In this document: positions 6,801 to 14,245 of the stretch, one piece after another | Layout of the letters: the number at the start of each line of letters is the position of its first letter | How positions within the stretch are numbered: position 1 is the stretch's first letter | DNA from: Candidatus Nanoarchaeia archaeon | GTDB taxonomy: Archaea > Nanobdellota > Nanobdellia > CSSed11-243R1 | Direction of reading: 5' to 3' | DNA: 61,846 nt | NCBI GenBank assembly: GCA_028713895.1 | Contig: JAQTNH010000001.1 | Coordinates: forward strand, 1 to 61,846 | Made by a program: the position numbers and the translations under genes | The notes under the pieces: generated by a model | What the model was told of the DNA's origin: nothing | Seen by the model: only the letters and a program-made list of their open reading frames with translations | Database searches by the model: none

Positions 6801-9701
6801 AGTCACCCAATCGTTATTATTATAGGTATAGGAAGTCTGATGACTCCTCGCGTCCGTCTCGCTCGTCTGCCTGCCGACCGCGTCATAGTCGTATTGTGTA
6901 TCATTTCCAGTCGGGTCCTCGATGTCGGTGGTTTGACCCCTTGTGTTCAAGGTATATGTGTATGCATTGCCGTTGCGGTCCGTCTTACCGGTCACGTATC
7001 CCTTGGTGTTGTAAGTGTAGTTCTCATATTTATTCAAGGCGTCCTTCACACCGGTAAGGTTTCCGTATGAATCGTAATAATAGCTCGTTTTATGGCCGTT
7101 CCTGTCCGTAGTCGAGTTCAATTCTGAGAGATACGGCGAATCATGGTTGTTCCAGGTATTCCGAGTCACGTTTCCGTAGGCGTCCGTGACGTTCAGCAGG
7201 TTCCCGCGTGAATCGTAAGTATAGTTCGTGTAGTATCCCATCTTGTCCATATGCGAGACCAGATTCATGTTTGAGTCCCAGGACTCGATCTCGGAATACC
7301 CGTTATGATCAGTTATTTGCGTTGGATTGCCTTCATTGTTGTACCATATTGCCGTCTTGTAGCTTCTGGCATTTGTCGCGGTCGTGTTGGCAAGATAATA
7401 TGTAATGTCGTATCTTGAGGTCAGACTATTGATGTAGGTCGTAGTAACCGATTCTTCCTCGTACTCCCCGTATTTTATCTTGGATACGCGACTGAGCGTA
7501 TCATATACAAATCCGTCGATATGACCTATCCTGTCCACGTCCCCGATGAGAAGATCGCTACTGTAGAAATATCTAGTTTCCTTGTCCAAGGCGTCCGTAA
7601 CGGTCTCAAGATTCCCGCTCGCGTAGGTGTAACTTACTGACCGTCCCATCCGGTCCGTGACGGAACTGATGAGATTGTCCTCATAGTAACTGATGTTCAG
7701 GGTCTGTCCCGAATCATCGTTCACCTGGGTAAGCAGGTCGCTCGTATACGTGAAATTGAGATTGTTTCCGCTCTTGTCGACAATCTTGGTCAGATACCCA
7801 TCACGGTCGAACTGGCAATACATTCCGCTCGGGTAATATAATTTGAAATCATTTACACTCAGAACAAGATTGGAATATACACCCGTAGGCGAGGCGTAAT
7901 TTCCGCCACTGGTTGGAAGGTATGTCTCGAACGAGCCATCTGGCTGGTATATCCTTACGAAGCTTTCGCCATCAAACAATGAAATATCATAGTTGGATGT
8001 CCATCCGTAACCGAAATACGACAAGACATCTTTATTCGCGCTGTTGTATACGCGATCGATTGACATGGCGTCCCCGCACCCGCGGCAGCTTACGGAGATG
8101 TCCGTCTTGGCAGCATGGACGAGGTTGCCGCTGACAGCATTGACCTGATCGTCGATATAGTAGTTCCAGTCCTGCTTGCCGGTGTTCATGACCTTTATCG
8201 GGGGGTCCGAGTTGTATTCCGCCTCTATCTGCGTTGAAGACAGAGCATAATGGAAGATCTTGGTATTGTCCTGATAACCATAATAATAATTGCTGGCTCC
8301 ATTATAGCTTCCAACAGTGACTATATTTGTATTATATGATATCAAACCAGATATCGACGAGGAGGTTTTCACCAATTCGCCATTGACGTAGATCTTCAGA
8401 TATGTCCCGTCCCACGTGCCTGCGACATGGGTCCATCTATTGAAGGTAATGCCGGAGTCAGTTCTCAGTTCCTGGTTGCTGCCACCGGCGGCGTTCAAGA
8501 CCGTGATATCACCATCGTTGTGGATCTTCAAACCATATGAATAGTACGGTTGTCCTCCGGTGTTATATGGTTTCGATATAATGTTGTCATGCTCGTCTGC
8601 GCTTATTGGGAATATCCAGGATTCCAGAGTGAATTCTTGAGGTTGGTAACAATACGCATTCGTATGCGAGACGTAATCACCGGTGCCATCAAGATACACA
8701 CAATATCCGTTCGGGTTCTGGACGTCGACCGCATTTCCATTGAACGTCCCGTCCTTGTCGAACTCGGATTGGTCGTAAGCGGTATTTGTGTTCTCTTCGA
8801 ATGTATAGTTCAACAATATGGCATTCTCGGGCTTTTGCTGGGCATGGGCGGACAATACCGTCGATGAGAGCGCATCGTTCCCTATATGAACTTCGTCAAT
8901 CAAGCCGTCGAAGAACCTCGTCTCACCTTCAGACTGACCTATGTAACACGTATAAGCGAAATTATTCATGCTACCGGACACCGACGCGGAATTGACCTGC
9001 GTTCCGTTTATCCATACTTTAACGGTCGAACCGTCCCACGTGCCTGCGACATGATACCATGTGCCGGTTGCGAGCCTGGACGGCGAATACAATATAGTTG
9101 CTGGTGTTCCTCCGGAGATGTGGAAGGCAAGATATCCCCCTTCCAGATACAGATAATGCTGCCATTTCTTCGTTACAATCCTATCATAACCCGTGATCGT
9201 ATCCGGTTTTACCCACGCCTCTGAGGTTATGGAATCCCGCCCCGCCGCTAATGTAGCAGATGTTCCGCAATTGATATAGTCGTTGGTGCCGTCAAAGTCG
9301 AAACATCCTCCATATATACCGCTTGTGGACCGCGTGGCTCCGGAATCCGTGCCGTCGTTTGCATTATCTGTGAAATCATCCGCGTTATTGCCCGAGGGTT
9401 CGTTGAATGCCCAGTATCCCGCATAACTTACGGGGCCAACGGATTCTGTCATCATCTCGTCCTGATAATACTTCGAGCCGTTCTGGTGTTTCCCTATCGA
9501 TTTTTGGATCTTCTTCTCTTTTTCCGCGAATATCTCTTCGGGGGTCTTCTCATGGTTTGTATTGTTCCCGCGGGTCTGATCGTTCGAAAAGAAGGGCATA
9601 CCACCAGATGACTGGTAAGGTATGTCGATTGTGGAACTGGCTATCATCAGTCCGACGCAGAACATTGCCGCAAACACTATCCCGAACTTGAATTGTGACA
9701 T
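3834..9701 (-). CDS. Giant secreted LamG/RHS (YD-repeat) protein
   Basis: 1,955-1,958 residues. Order: N-terminal hydrophobic signal or anchor (about 8-28), two LamG/concanavalin-like domains (about 95-290 and 295-505), a DUF6531-like entry segment (VSGNLVHAAKTD, about 525), a long YD-repeat array (about 600-1700), the RHS core with GLYDYRARMYKPEFGRFMSADP (about 1770) and the boundary motif YKDPSGK (about 1840), then a tail of about 118 residues unlike the rest, with one hydrophobic segment. In RHS proteins the repeats form a shell that encloses the C-terminal tail, often a toxin. The ORF can open at GTG 9710, but that GTG lies in the GGTGAT site four bases before ATG 9701, the likely start. 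A membrane-protein gene follows at once; an HTH gene lies upstream. RHS proteins are uncommon in archaea. Confidence 0.93.
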   Translation of the reverse strand: MSQFKFGIVFAAMFCVGLMIASSTIDIPYQSSGGMPFFSNDQTRGNNTNHEKTPEEIFAEKEKKIQKSIGKHQNGSKYYQDEMMTESVGPVSYAGYWAFNEPSGNNADDFTDNANDGTDSGATRSTSGIYGGCFDFDGTNDYINCGTSATLAAGRDSITSEAWVKPDTITGYDRIVTKKWQHYLYLEGGYLAFHISGGTPATILYSPSRLATGTWYHVAGTWDGSTVKVWINGTQVNSASVSGSMNNFAYTCYIGQSEGETRFFDGLIDEVHIGNDALSSTVLSAHAQQKPENAILLNYTFEENTNTAYDQSEFDKDGTFNGNAVDVQNPNGYCVYLDGTGDYVSHTNAYCYQPQEFTLESWIFPISADEHDNIISKPYNTGGQPYYSYGLKIHNDGDITVLNAAGGSNQELRTDSGITFNRWTHVAGTWDGTYLKIYVNGELVKTSSSISGLISYNTNIVTVGSYNGASNYYYGYQDNTKIFHYALSSTQIEAEYNSDPPIKVMNTGKQDWNYYIDDQVNAVSGNLVHAAKTDISVSCRGCGDAMSIDRVYNSANKDVLSYFGYGWTSNYDISLFDGESFVRIYQPDGSFETYLPTSGGNYASPTGVYSNLVLSVNDFKLYYPSGMYCQFDRDGYLTKIVDKSGNNLNFTYTSDLLTQVNDDSGQTLNISYYEDNLISSVTDRMGRSVSYTYASGNLETVTDALDKETRYFYSSDLLIGDVDRIGHIDGFVYDTLSRVSKIKYGEYEEESVTTTYINSLTSRYDITYYLANTTATNARSYKTAIWYNNEGNPTQITDHNGYSEIESWDSNMNLVSHMDKMGYYTNYTYDSRGNLLNVTDAYGNVTRNTWNNHDSPYLSELNSTTDRNGHKTSYYYDSYGNLTGVKDALNKYENYTYNTKGYVTGKTDRNGNAYTYTLNTRGQTTDIEDPTGNDTQYDYDAVGRQTSETDARSHQTSYTYNNNDWVTSTRDAAGGYTNRTYDDEGNLKTDRTPLGQYTNYTYNVSFGKVYQITNPEGETKTYSYDAAGNEIEYTDENNYNYTYTYDYLNRMTVSTDPDSKSDHWTYDKNGMVTNYTDKNDQTTFYYYNHLNWQTMTQTGSDYETYAYDAEGNMLAYKDKNDQYTNRTYTAVNRVNSTTDPQDETETYGYDNNGNMITYKDKNDKYTNMTFNSVNRATSVRDPQGEYENYTYDGVGNVLTYTDKNGATTTYTYDALNVQNSTMDSYGYSEYRVYDKNGNLITFTDKAGKNWTYTYDSMNRLIKATDPNNKNETYGYDAAGNKVNYTNKLDQKITYTYDSLNRMTMITDPLGYYEQYTYDSASNIVNFTDKKGNYTSYSVDSINELIEITSRGGNETEYYYDSNGNLVGIMQGNDSYIEMTYDSLNRLIEKRYYDGEEDAGTYLNNVSYQYDSNGNVKEIDGGNNGKLTSNYDSMNRLLNFTVDYGSFTKTIAYTYDGNGNVLSMTNPDNKKTNYTYDSLNRLIRIQDPECGYFNFSYDQLGRRTNLSYPFGGYLTYSYDSVGNLASIIPHSINIPQIDYTYDAMGKVTTKKTGSSYTNYTYNDRGELTKEKNATTEINYTYDANGNRLTMVSGASTTTYYYDNENKLYSIDPYRSILYDANGNVVDESGIDGVDRYQYQYNIENYLIGVTLPDTSTITYVICPLGKRMAKITSTSTEFYICERDARLLVMNTTGVTQLRYVQNPALIDETLGYKDSNGIHYNYFDSIGSVIAESDSTGNNVLTYTFSAFGNGGVSTSGYGFTGRTKDIETGLYDYRARMYKPEFGRFMSADPIAFKSVPSGGPCGCGCSGGSNKIQYMTNLYDYCGNDPVNYKDPSGKNRPPQPIQWGTLSWDFYKIKISEITKKVFGVKIGIGYRIDLNHKLTEKLAPTKYSTTQIIPFPAPAALASYIIKVISLLLTWTLYTCASGGGRLEISVYGYYPPAFGNTLFRCKYSDI
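4900..7700 (-). repeat. DNA encoding the tandem YD-repeat array
   Basis: The coding sequence is built of degenerate units of about 20-22 codons. They encode YTYDSLNRM-like and YDANGN-like segments alternating with TDP or TDKN turns, and the DNA repeats forms such as gtcgtaggtgta at regular intervals. These are internal gene repeats, not a mobile repeat. They could cause assembly collapse or recombination. Confidence 0.85.
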
Positions 9702-9747
9702 AGATATCACCGTTATTTAGTGGTCAATTGTGTTTTCAGATAATATA

Positions 9748-9771
9748 CTTTATGGGCATACCGTTGGTAAG
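9748..9771 (-). promoter_or_regulatory. 24-base dyad box upstream of the RHS gene, proximal copy
   Basis: On the minus strand the box reads CTTACCAACGGTATGCCCAT then AAAG, and is followed directly by TATATTATC, an archaeal TATA-like element 35-45 bases upstream of the RHS start. Three other copies share the form TTACAAA(C/T)GGTGTA..CC.TAAA. The TTAC...GTAA-like symmetry suggests a dimeric regulator; the position just upstream of TATA suggests activation or competition with TFB. Confidence 0.6.
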
Positions 9772-9836
9772 GTCAAAAGAAAAGACAACGCTTCAAACTG
9801 TTGCTGGATAATTTAAAAAAAATATTGATATATTAA

Positions 9837-9860
9837 TTTTACGGATACACCGTTTGTAAG
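9837..9860 (-). promoter_or_regulatory. 24-base dyad box upstream of the RHS gene, distal copy
   Basis: Minus-strand reading starts CTTACAAACGGTGTATCCGT and runs into TTAATATATC, a TATA-like element. It begins two bases after the stop codon of the HTH gene at 9862-10347. With the copy at 9748-9771 it gives the RHS gene two stacked box-plus-TATA units, which suggests a second start site. Confidence 0.6.
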
Positions 9861-9861
9861 C

Positions 9862-10347
9862 CTATTTCAATCGGTATTTTTTAATGTATTTTTCTTGATA
9901 AAATTCAATTATTCCGCGCTTCAAGAGTTTTTGCAGAGAATATGAAACGATCTGTTGGTTGAATCCGGTTTTTCTTGATATCTCGTCCTGACTTAATCCT
10001 ATAACTATGTTAAGTGTCCGGTATATTTGCTCTTGTTTTTTGCTTGAAAATAAGGGCGCATGTCTTGAACCTGTCCCATCATTGTAGAGTCGGATGTATT
10101 TTCCATCTTTTATGAACCTGATCTTTTCTTGACGTTTAAGCTGATGAACATGATGTGCTATGCGGTTCCTGGAACCACAACAAGCTTTGCATATGTCACA
10201 TATACGTAAGCCTGGCTGTTTTGATATTATATTTAGAATTCGTTCCTGTATATTGTTTGAATTTGATCTTAATGTAACTATTTCATCCATTGTTATATAT
10301 GGGGGAACTTGTGCGGTCACCGTAGTCGTTATTGGCTGTCCTGTCAT
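9862..10347 (-). CDS. Transcription regulator with two winged-helix domains
   Basis: 161 residues, soluble. The first winged helix (about 30-90) includes ILNIISKQPGLRICDICKA, then RNRIAHHVHQLKRQEKI and a wing strand ending KYIRLY. The second (about 105-160) has LSQDEISRKTGF followed by QQIVSYSLQKLLKRGII. This two-domain layout is common in archaeal MarR/ArsR-like regulators. An AGAGGTGA ribosome site lies eight bases before the ATG. The gene is upstream of RHS on the same strand, with two dyad boxes between them, so it is the first candidate for the protein that binds these boxes (inference). No ligand domain is visible. Confidence 0.85.
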   Translation of the reverse strand: MTGQPITTTVTAQVPPYITMDEIVTLRSNSNNIQERILNIISKQPGLRICDICKACCGSRNRIAHHVHQLKRQEKIRFIKDGKYIRLYNDGTGSRHAPLFSSKKQEQIYRTLNIVIGLSQDEISRKTGFNQQIVSYSLQKLLKRGIIEFYQEKYIKKYRLK

Positions 10348-10525
10348 TAATGATTCACCTCTGCCCGTCTTGGGAAACCTTGCGTATTCCCTATTTCTAT
10401 GCTCATCTCTTACACTCCGTCTGCGCCTATTCTTCCCCTAAGTCTGATTTTTTTCAGAGGGATTTACACGGGGACTCTTCGAATTTGACTGAAATTGAAT
10501 ATGCTAATGAACTAAGGTATTTATA

Positions 10526-11260
10526 TTAACTTTGGGACACTTCTTTTAACGTTATATGAAATCTGCGAAAATCCCTGTTTTTTCTCCGGAGTGGGGAAGA
10601 AGAAGGTTGTCTATCATGTCCTTGGAATATTTCTCCTACGTTCACATTCTTTTTAGGCTTGCGAACCGCAAGGATGTTCGCCCGTTCCTCTTGATCCGGG
10701 AATCTCTTGAACAGCACGTCGATCTTTGTATAATGCTGGATGATCTCTTTTTGAATTAGGGGGATCATCTCTTTTGAAGGGTCGATTTTTATAGTACACT
10801 CGAACACCTCATTCAATCGCCCATATTCAATGCTGCGGATAATCCCAAACGCATCTTCGAGGTTCCGTATGTTTTTTAACATCTTTTTTACGGATAGTTT
10901 TCCGATCGCCTCGAATTTCATTATCATTTCCGGATGGGCGGGGGCCGTAAGAACGGTCTTGGACAGAACCTTCTGAACGGTTTCAAGTTCGAACGCATGA
11001 CGTTCTTCGTCAGAGGCCAGGTCGTTGAATATTATGGCAGCGTCCAGGACATCTGAGAACAATCCCACGAATCCCCGGTATAATCCTACCATTGCTTCTT
11101 CATTGTCGATCGCCTGCTCGAAAAGGTTGCTCACGGTTTTTAATTTCTTCATTACAGCCATAGATTCAGAGATCGTAGAGATTGAGCCTGTTTCGTCCAT
11201 TGGCCTGAGTGAAGGGACCGATGTCGTTTTTGATTGTATAGAATGTTCCGATGACCTCAT
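10526..11260 (-). CDS. Ferritin-like / rubrerythrin-like four-helix protein
   Basis: 244 residues. After a Ser/Thr-rich start, a helix with FEQAIDNEEAMVGLYRGF (about 47-65) supplies possible ligands E53/E54, and the next helix has DEERHAFE, an ExxH motif at 85-88, as in ferritin-like diiron proteins. Two later helices include SIEYGRLNEVFE and KEIIQHY. The last spacing is ExxxH, not the usual ExxH, so the second half of a diiron site may be altered. No rubredoxin domain is present. GGTGAC lies a few bases before the ATG. Members of this superfamily handle peroxide or iron, but the substrate here is unknown. Confidence 0.7.
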   Translation of the reverse strand: MRSSEHSIQSKTTSVPSLRPMDETGSISTISESMAVMKKLKTVSNLFEQAIDNEEAMVGLYRGFVGLFSDVLDAAIIFNDLASDEERHAFELETVQKVLSKTVLTAPAHPEMIMKFEAIGKLSVKKMLKNIRNLEDAFGIIRSIEYGRLNEVFECTIKIDPSKEMIPLIQKEIIQHYTKIDVLFKRFPDQEERANILAVRKPKKNVNVGEIFQGHDRQPSSSPLRRKNRDFRRFHITLKEVSQS

Positions 11261-11313
11261 TTATTGAGTCACCTTTCCTTTCGATCTTATTTTTTAAAGT
11301 TATTTGATATTCT

Positions 11314-11505
11314 TTATTGATAACATGTGTGCAAACTAGTATATATTTTTTTTTCCAGGCTTACACGCAAACGTATTAAAAGTGATATCGTTGCAAAAGT
11401 CCAAAGAAAGAGTGAAGGCGCACCGATAATAATACTAACCATCAGAGGGTGAGTGGTAAAGTAATATGAAGCGTGTTCGATGCGCCTTGATATAAGATAT
11501 GGCAA
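11314..11505 (-). CDS. Possible small single-span membrane protein
   Basis: 63 residues with one hydrophobic segment (about 20-45, containing VSIIIGAPSLFLWTFATISL) and basic flanks. A copy of the 24-base dyad box and a TATA-like stretch lie 16-40 bases upstream, which gives it a promoter. The ferritin-like gene follows 53 bases later on the same strand. No family is recognised, and it may instead be a leader region. Confidence 0.35.
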   Translation of the reverse strand: MPYLISRRIEHASYYFTTHPLMVSIIIGAPSLFLWTFATISLLIRLRVSLEKKIYTSLHTCYQ

Positions 11506-11520
11506 TAGCTAATAAATAAT

Positions 11521-11544
11521 ATTTATGGGTACACCATTTGTAAA
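11521..11544 (-). promoter_or_regulatory. 24-base dyad box, third copy
   Basis: On the minus strand the box begins TTTACAAATGGTGTACCCAT and continues into AAATATTATTTATT, an AT-rich TATA-like element. It stands upstream of the small membrane ORF at 11314-11505 and the ferritin-like gene. TACA-N5-TGTA symmetry is exact in this copy. Confidence 0.6.
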
Positions 11545-11653
11545 CATTTATCGATCTGCTTATTTTATTTCTTTATGAACTCAATACTGGACTAAGACTA
11601 AAGTATGGAAGCGCACCAATAAACAGGGTGATACGACGGAATCCGTCGGAATC

Positions 11654-11746
11654 AATAGATTCCTCGGATGCTAAGAATCTGAAGATTCTGTCGCATCCAA
11701 TAGGATTCCTAGTATGCTAGGAATTTCTTTGGAAATTCCGTCGCAT
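11654..11746. repeat. Two tandem imperfect copies of a hairpin-forming repeat
   Basis: Copy 1 (11654-11696) and copy 2 (11699-11746) share the frame aatag-attcct-atgcta-gaat, then ttc-gtcgcat. Each contains inverted pieces such as attcct with aggaat, and gaatct with agattc, so each could fold into two hairpins. A partial third unit (cgacggaatccgtcgg) lies just before. It resembles small palindromic repeats or a structured RNA; no coding role is seen. Confidence 0.6.
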
Positions 11747-11873
11747 GTTGAGAGTAAATTAATAAAAGTGGGTTAAAACTATAGTGCGCCTCCGAACATA
11801 TTATTGCATTCTTTCGTATTAAACCTTCTGCCCCAATCAACCGTCATCCGTCATCGTTCCATTCCGGAAGAAA

Positions 11874-12413
11874 TCATTGCCAGGTCATCCTGAAGAACCA
11901 TGCCCTCTCGTCATCCTCTGATTTCTCTTCCATCCTGACCTGGCCGGACCTTCCGGCGAGGTCCATGATGCCCTGGAGCATCCCGTGATAGTATTGCGCC
12001 CATACCTCGTTGCTTTTCCCGTCCTTCGACCATAGCGTCATCTTGACGAGGACCAATCCGTTCTCCACGCTTACCATCTCGAACCTGCCGACGAGGAACA
12101 GATTGTCCTGGCGCTTGTTCGTGCTGAACACTTCCTTCGGATCCTTGCCCTTGAACATCGGAAGCCAACGCACGTCGCCAAAGAACACGTCGTGCCCGAC
12201 CTTGTACGCCAACTTGGTCTTTTTATCCGGTATCATCTGCAGCATCTTGTCCAATATCCCACAGAAATCGGAATAGGGATACCAACGCTCCATGTCGTAT
12301 CTCTTCCCTGCAACGCCGAGCTTTTCGATGGAATCCTCGCCCATTCTCTTCTTGGCGAACAGGATGGCATGCAAGAACAGTATTCCCTTGACTTTAGGTT
12401 CCTTAATCTCCAT
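11874..12413 (-). CDS. Uncharacterised protein, possibly DUF2378/TIGR02265- or V4R-like
   Basis: About 179 residues from the ATG at 12413. It has no signal peptide or membrane segment. The N-terminus (KVKGILFLHAILFAKKRMG), the central RYDMERWYPYSDFCGIL and the closing beta segment AWFFRMTW loosely recall small ligand-sensing domains of the heme-NO/V4R or TIGR02265 type, but no diagnostic ligand residues are visible. GC content is clearly above that of the kinase and zincin genes nearby. The ORF opens 18 codons further up at 12467, but that extension has an atypical Thr-rich composition. No partner is adjacent. Confidence 0.6.
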   Translation of the reverse strand: MEIKEPKVKGILFLHAILFAKKRMGEDSIEKLGVAGKRYDMERWYPYSDFCGILDKMLQMIPDKKTKLAYKVGHDVFFGDVRWLPMFKGKDPKEVFSTNKRQDNLFLVGRFEMVSVENGLVLVKMTLWSKDGKSNEVWAQYYHGMLQGIMDLAGRSGQVRMEEKSEDDERAWFFRMTWQ

Positions 12414-12467
12414 CGTGGTAGTTATGGAGGGGGACGTTAATAAGGTTGTCTGGTTCGTGCATATCAA

Positions 12468-12889
12468 AAAGCCCGTTCGACCCGAACACCGTCAGAAGAA
12501 TGGCATCAAGACCTAAGGAATAAGACAGCAACGTGAAAAAAAACTATATCCACACCAAAGCCGTAATATAATAAAAAGAGAATATCAATTACAGCGATGA
12601 TAAACGCCAAGGGGGAAACAAATGACGACGCTCATACAAGAAGAGAACAACGTGCTCCTGCTTTTTCAAAAAGTCCAATGCGTAAACTGCGATTACGACG
12701 CGCACAGACCGTCAAGGTCGTCAACCCCGAACGGACATAACATGATCAATGATCGGATCATCTGACATTTTATTACATGATTTTTCAATATAAACCGAAC
12801 GTTGGCATTCAAGATTGAAGAAAATCTCCTGGCCACATGCCAAACGGACCGCGCTATCGGCGCGTCCCGGTCATGAGAGGACGAAACGT
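12468..12889. other. Intergenic region with one possible small gene
   Basis: A plus-strand TATA-like stretch (taatataataaaaag, about 12562-12576) precedes the 47-codon ORF at 12622. Downstream of it no further gene is supported. An overlapping minus-strand ORF (12693-12986) runs into the STAS-like gene and looks like a shadow. Confidence 0.5.
12622..12765 (+). CDS. Possible small protein with a CxxC pair
   Basis: 47 codons, ATG preceded by AAGGGGGAAACAA, a fair ribosome site, and a TATA-like element about 50 bases upstream. The product has one CVNC motif in its middle and is otherwise polar. It could be a degraded end of a larger zinc-ribbon gene or a genuine small gene. No family is recognised. 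Confidence 0.35.
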   Translation: MTTLIQEENNVLLLFQKVQCVNCDYDAHRPSRSSTPNGHNMINDRII

Positions 12890-13261
12890 TCACCTTGAGT
12901 CGTACAGCCATTTCATGGCCTCGGAGACCTTCACGAATGTCTTGAAATCGAATCCGCCGTTGTGGACGTTTTCCATGAGCGCGCATTCCCGGGGATCGGC
13001 ATCATTTTTCTTCGTTAACGCCGCGATCTTCGTGCCAGGCGGGAAAAAATCGCGCTCAGGGACGGAGAACTCGTAGATGTCTATTATCGAAATCATCCGA
13101 TCCAAGTCCCTCACGTCGATGAGAACGTTCCTAACGCCGTTCTCCTTCATCAGCCCAACAACATCGCTGCGGGCGTTCCAAATCTCTTGTTGGTCCAAAT
13201 GCCCGGAGAGCCGGAGTTTGACCAAACGGCATTCGGCATCGACGGTCAGCTCATTTATCAT
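12890..13261 (-). CDS. STAS / SpoIIAA-like protein
   Basis: 123 residues, soluble. The pattern RLVKLRLSGHLDQQEI, then VRNVLIDVRDLDRM, then a final helix with FVKVSEAMKWL is that of SpoIIAA-like STAS-fold proteins with alternating strands and helices. Members bind partner proteins or small lipophilic ligands. The serine phosphorylated in true anti-anti-sigma factors is not evident. A TATA element on the minus strand (TTTTTATATTC, about 13284-13294) is about 28 bases upstream of the ATG, so the mRNA is probably leaderless. Confidence 0.75.
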   Translation of the reverse strand: MINELTVDAECRLVKLRLSGHLDQQEIWNARSDVVGLMKENGVRNVLIDVRDLDRMISIIDIYEFSVPERDFFPPGTKIAALTKKNDADPRECALMENVHNGGFDFKTFVKVSEAMKWLYDSR

Positions 13262-13581
13262 CCTTTTGTCGAAAGGATTACGAATATAAAAATCTTTTTA
13301 CGAAAAGCGAGGTTTGCGGGCGCATGTCTTATCTAATCCCAGACCAGCACGATAAGGATTGTTCCAATTATTTTTAAAACCAGGTAAATTCCTCGTTATC
13401 ACGTACCTGTATGCATAATCACGTTATTGCAGATATAATAGCAGTGATTATAATTCAGCGCCTTTTTTACATGTTTTGAAGAATTCTCAAATCCGCGCCA
13501 TCACTAAATATCCTCGGACGATACATGTCGCGTAGGGCTGTTTGAACGGACTATCGCGATCTGCGCCGGATTGTCTTAGCT
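13262..13581. other. Intergenic region, little recognised
   Basis: The left end holds the promoter of the STAS-like gene. The remainder is of mixed composition with several short AT-rich stretches (for example gatataatagcagtgattata near 13430-13452) but no ORF, tRNA or convincing stem-loop. Confidence 0.5.
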
Positions 13582-13899
13582 ATGGCGTTCGTCCGCGAAT
13601 GCAAAGGAGAGACCCCATTGAGTAGCGGTCCGAAGTTCGAAATGGAATTGGGCGACGGCAAGGAACTCGCCTGGGACAGGCTTCAGGAAAATGCTCCGGA
13701 GCTGGGGGTCACCTTCATAGGCAATGTGCGGGAGGGGCGGTTCTTTGGCAACGGGATCGTGGGGCATTACGCGATCAGGCAGAATTCCCTGACAATAACG
13801 ATAACGGTGATGGACTTTCCAGCTTCCGAGATATACACGGAGAAGGCCATCAAGGACGCCCTGAAAAAGCTTTTTGCCTCGGCTTTGGAGAATGGATAG
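13582..13899 (+). CDS. Small uncharacterised protein, weakly like PHA-system proteins
   Basis: 105 residues. After a polar start it alternates strands (GVTFIGNVREGRFFGNG, then SLTITITVMDF) and closes with a helix (EKAIKDALKKLFAS). This order resembles the small polyhydroxyalkanoate-system family, in which a strand pair is followed by a DxP turn and a helix; the resemblance is weak. A longer minus-strand ORF overlaps it completely but has a much less protein-like sequence. No clear ribosome site is seen, so the start is uncertain. Confidence 0.5.
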   Translation: MAFVRECKGETPLSSGPKFEMELGDGKELAWDRLQENAPELGVTFIGNVREGRFFGNGIVGHYAIRQNSLTITITVMDFPASEIYTEKAIKDALKKLFASALENG

Positions 13900-13979
13900 G
13901 TTGGTAAAATATCTAATAAAACCAAATCGACGGCTGGCTCGGTTATTACTGTTTTTTTCATGAAAAACCGCGTTTTCAT

Positions 13980-14234
13980 TTAAATATTCTTTAAAGTCTG
14001 GCTTGCCTCGTTGCAATTCGGATTCTGCCGGTATTTACTGTATCCAGAGGCATAATTGCATACGCGGCATTTGAGATTGTCCTCATCATACTCTTTTCCA
14101 TAACAATTAGGAACAAACACTGATTCGAACTTGCAGTCATTGGCAGCCTGACATTTAGCGCAGAATGCAGATTCATACTTGTAGTTGGGATAACAAATCC
14201 TTGTCGTAGGCTTGCTTTTTTCAGTGGATTCCAT
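13980..14234 (-). CDS. Small cysteine-rich protein
   Basis: 84 residues with eight cysteines, among them FCAKC, NDC, NCYG and CRVCNYA. The spacing suggests one or two metal-binding knuckles. It is the last of a run of minus-strand genes after the ArdC-like gene and is probably part of the mobile-element cargo. A strong hairpin lies just upstream. No known family is recognised. Confidence 0.6.
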   Translation of the reverse strand: MESTEKSKPTTRICYPNYKYESAFCAKCQAANDCKFESVFVPNCYGKEYDEDNLKCRVCNYASGYSKYRQNPNCNEASQTLKNI

Positions 14235-14245
14235 AATAATAGAGA

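Larger units (their letters stand above)
11506..11873. other. Intergenic region: dyad box and palindromic repeats
   Basis: No gene longer than a few dozen codons is supported here. The region holds the dyad box at 11521-11544, the hairpin-rich tandem repeat at 11654-11746, and paired short motifs (gcgcacc at about 11611 and gtgcgcc at about 11783) that nearly mirror each other around the repeats. Confidence 0.6.

Noticed and set aside
6279-7070. Plus-strand ORF of 263 codons inside the RHS gene
   Set aside because: Its valine/arginine/isoleucine-rich product is the antisense of the YD-repeat codons; the minus-strand frame has clear family motifs.
12693-12986. Minus-strand ORF overlapping the start region of the STAS-like gene's 3' end
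   Set aside because: It overlaps the better supported STAS-like gene by about 100 bases, has no ribosome site and an Arg/His-rich, non-globular product.
13576-14016. Minus-strand ORF of 146 codons overlapping 13582-13899
   Set aside because: Its sequence lacks regular secondary-structure patterns, while the plus-strand product shows strand/helix alternation.
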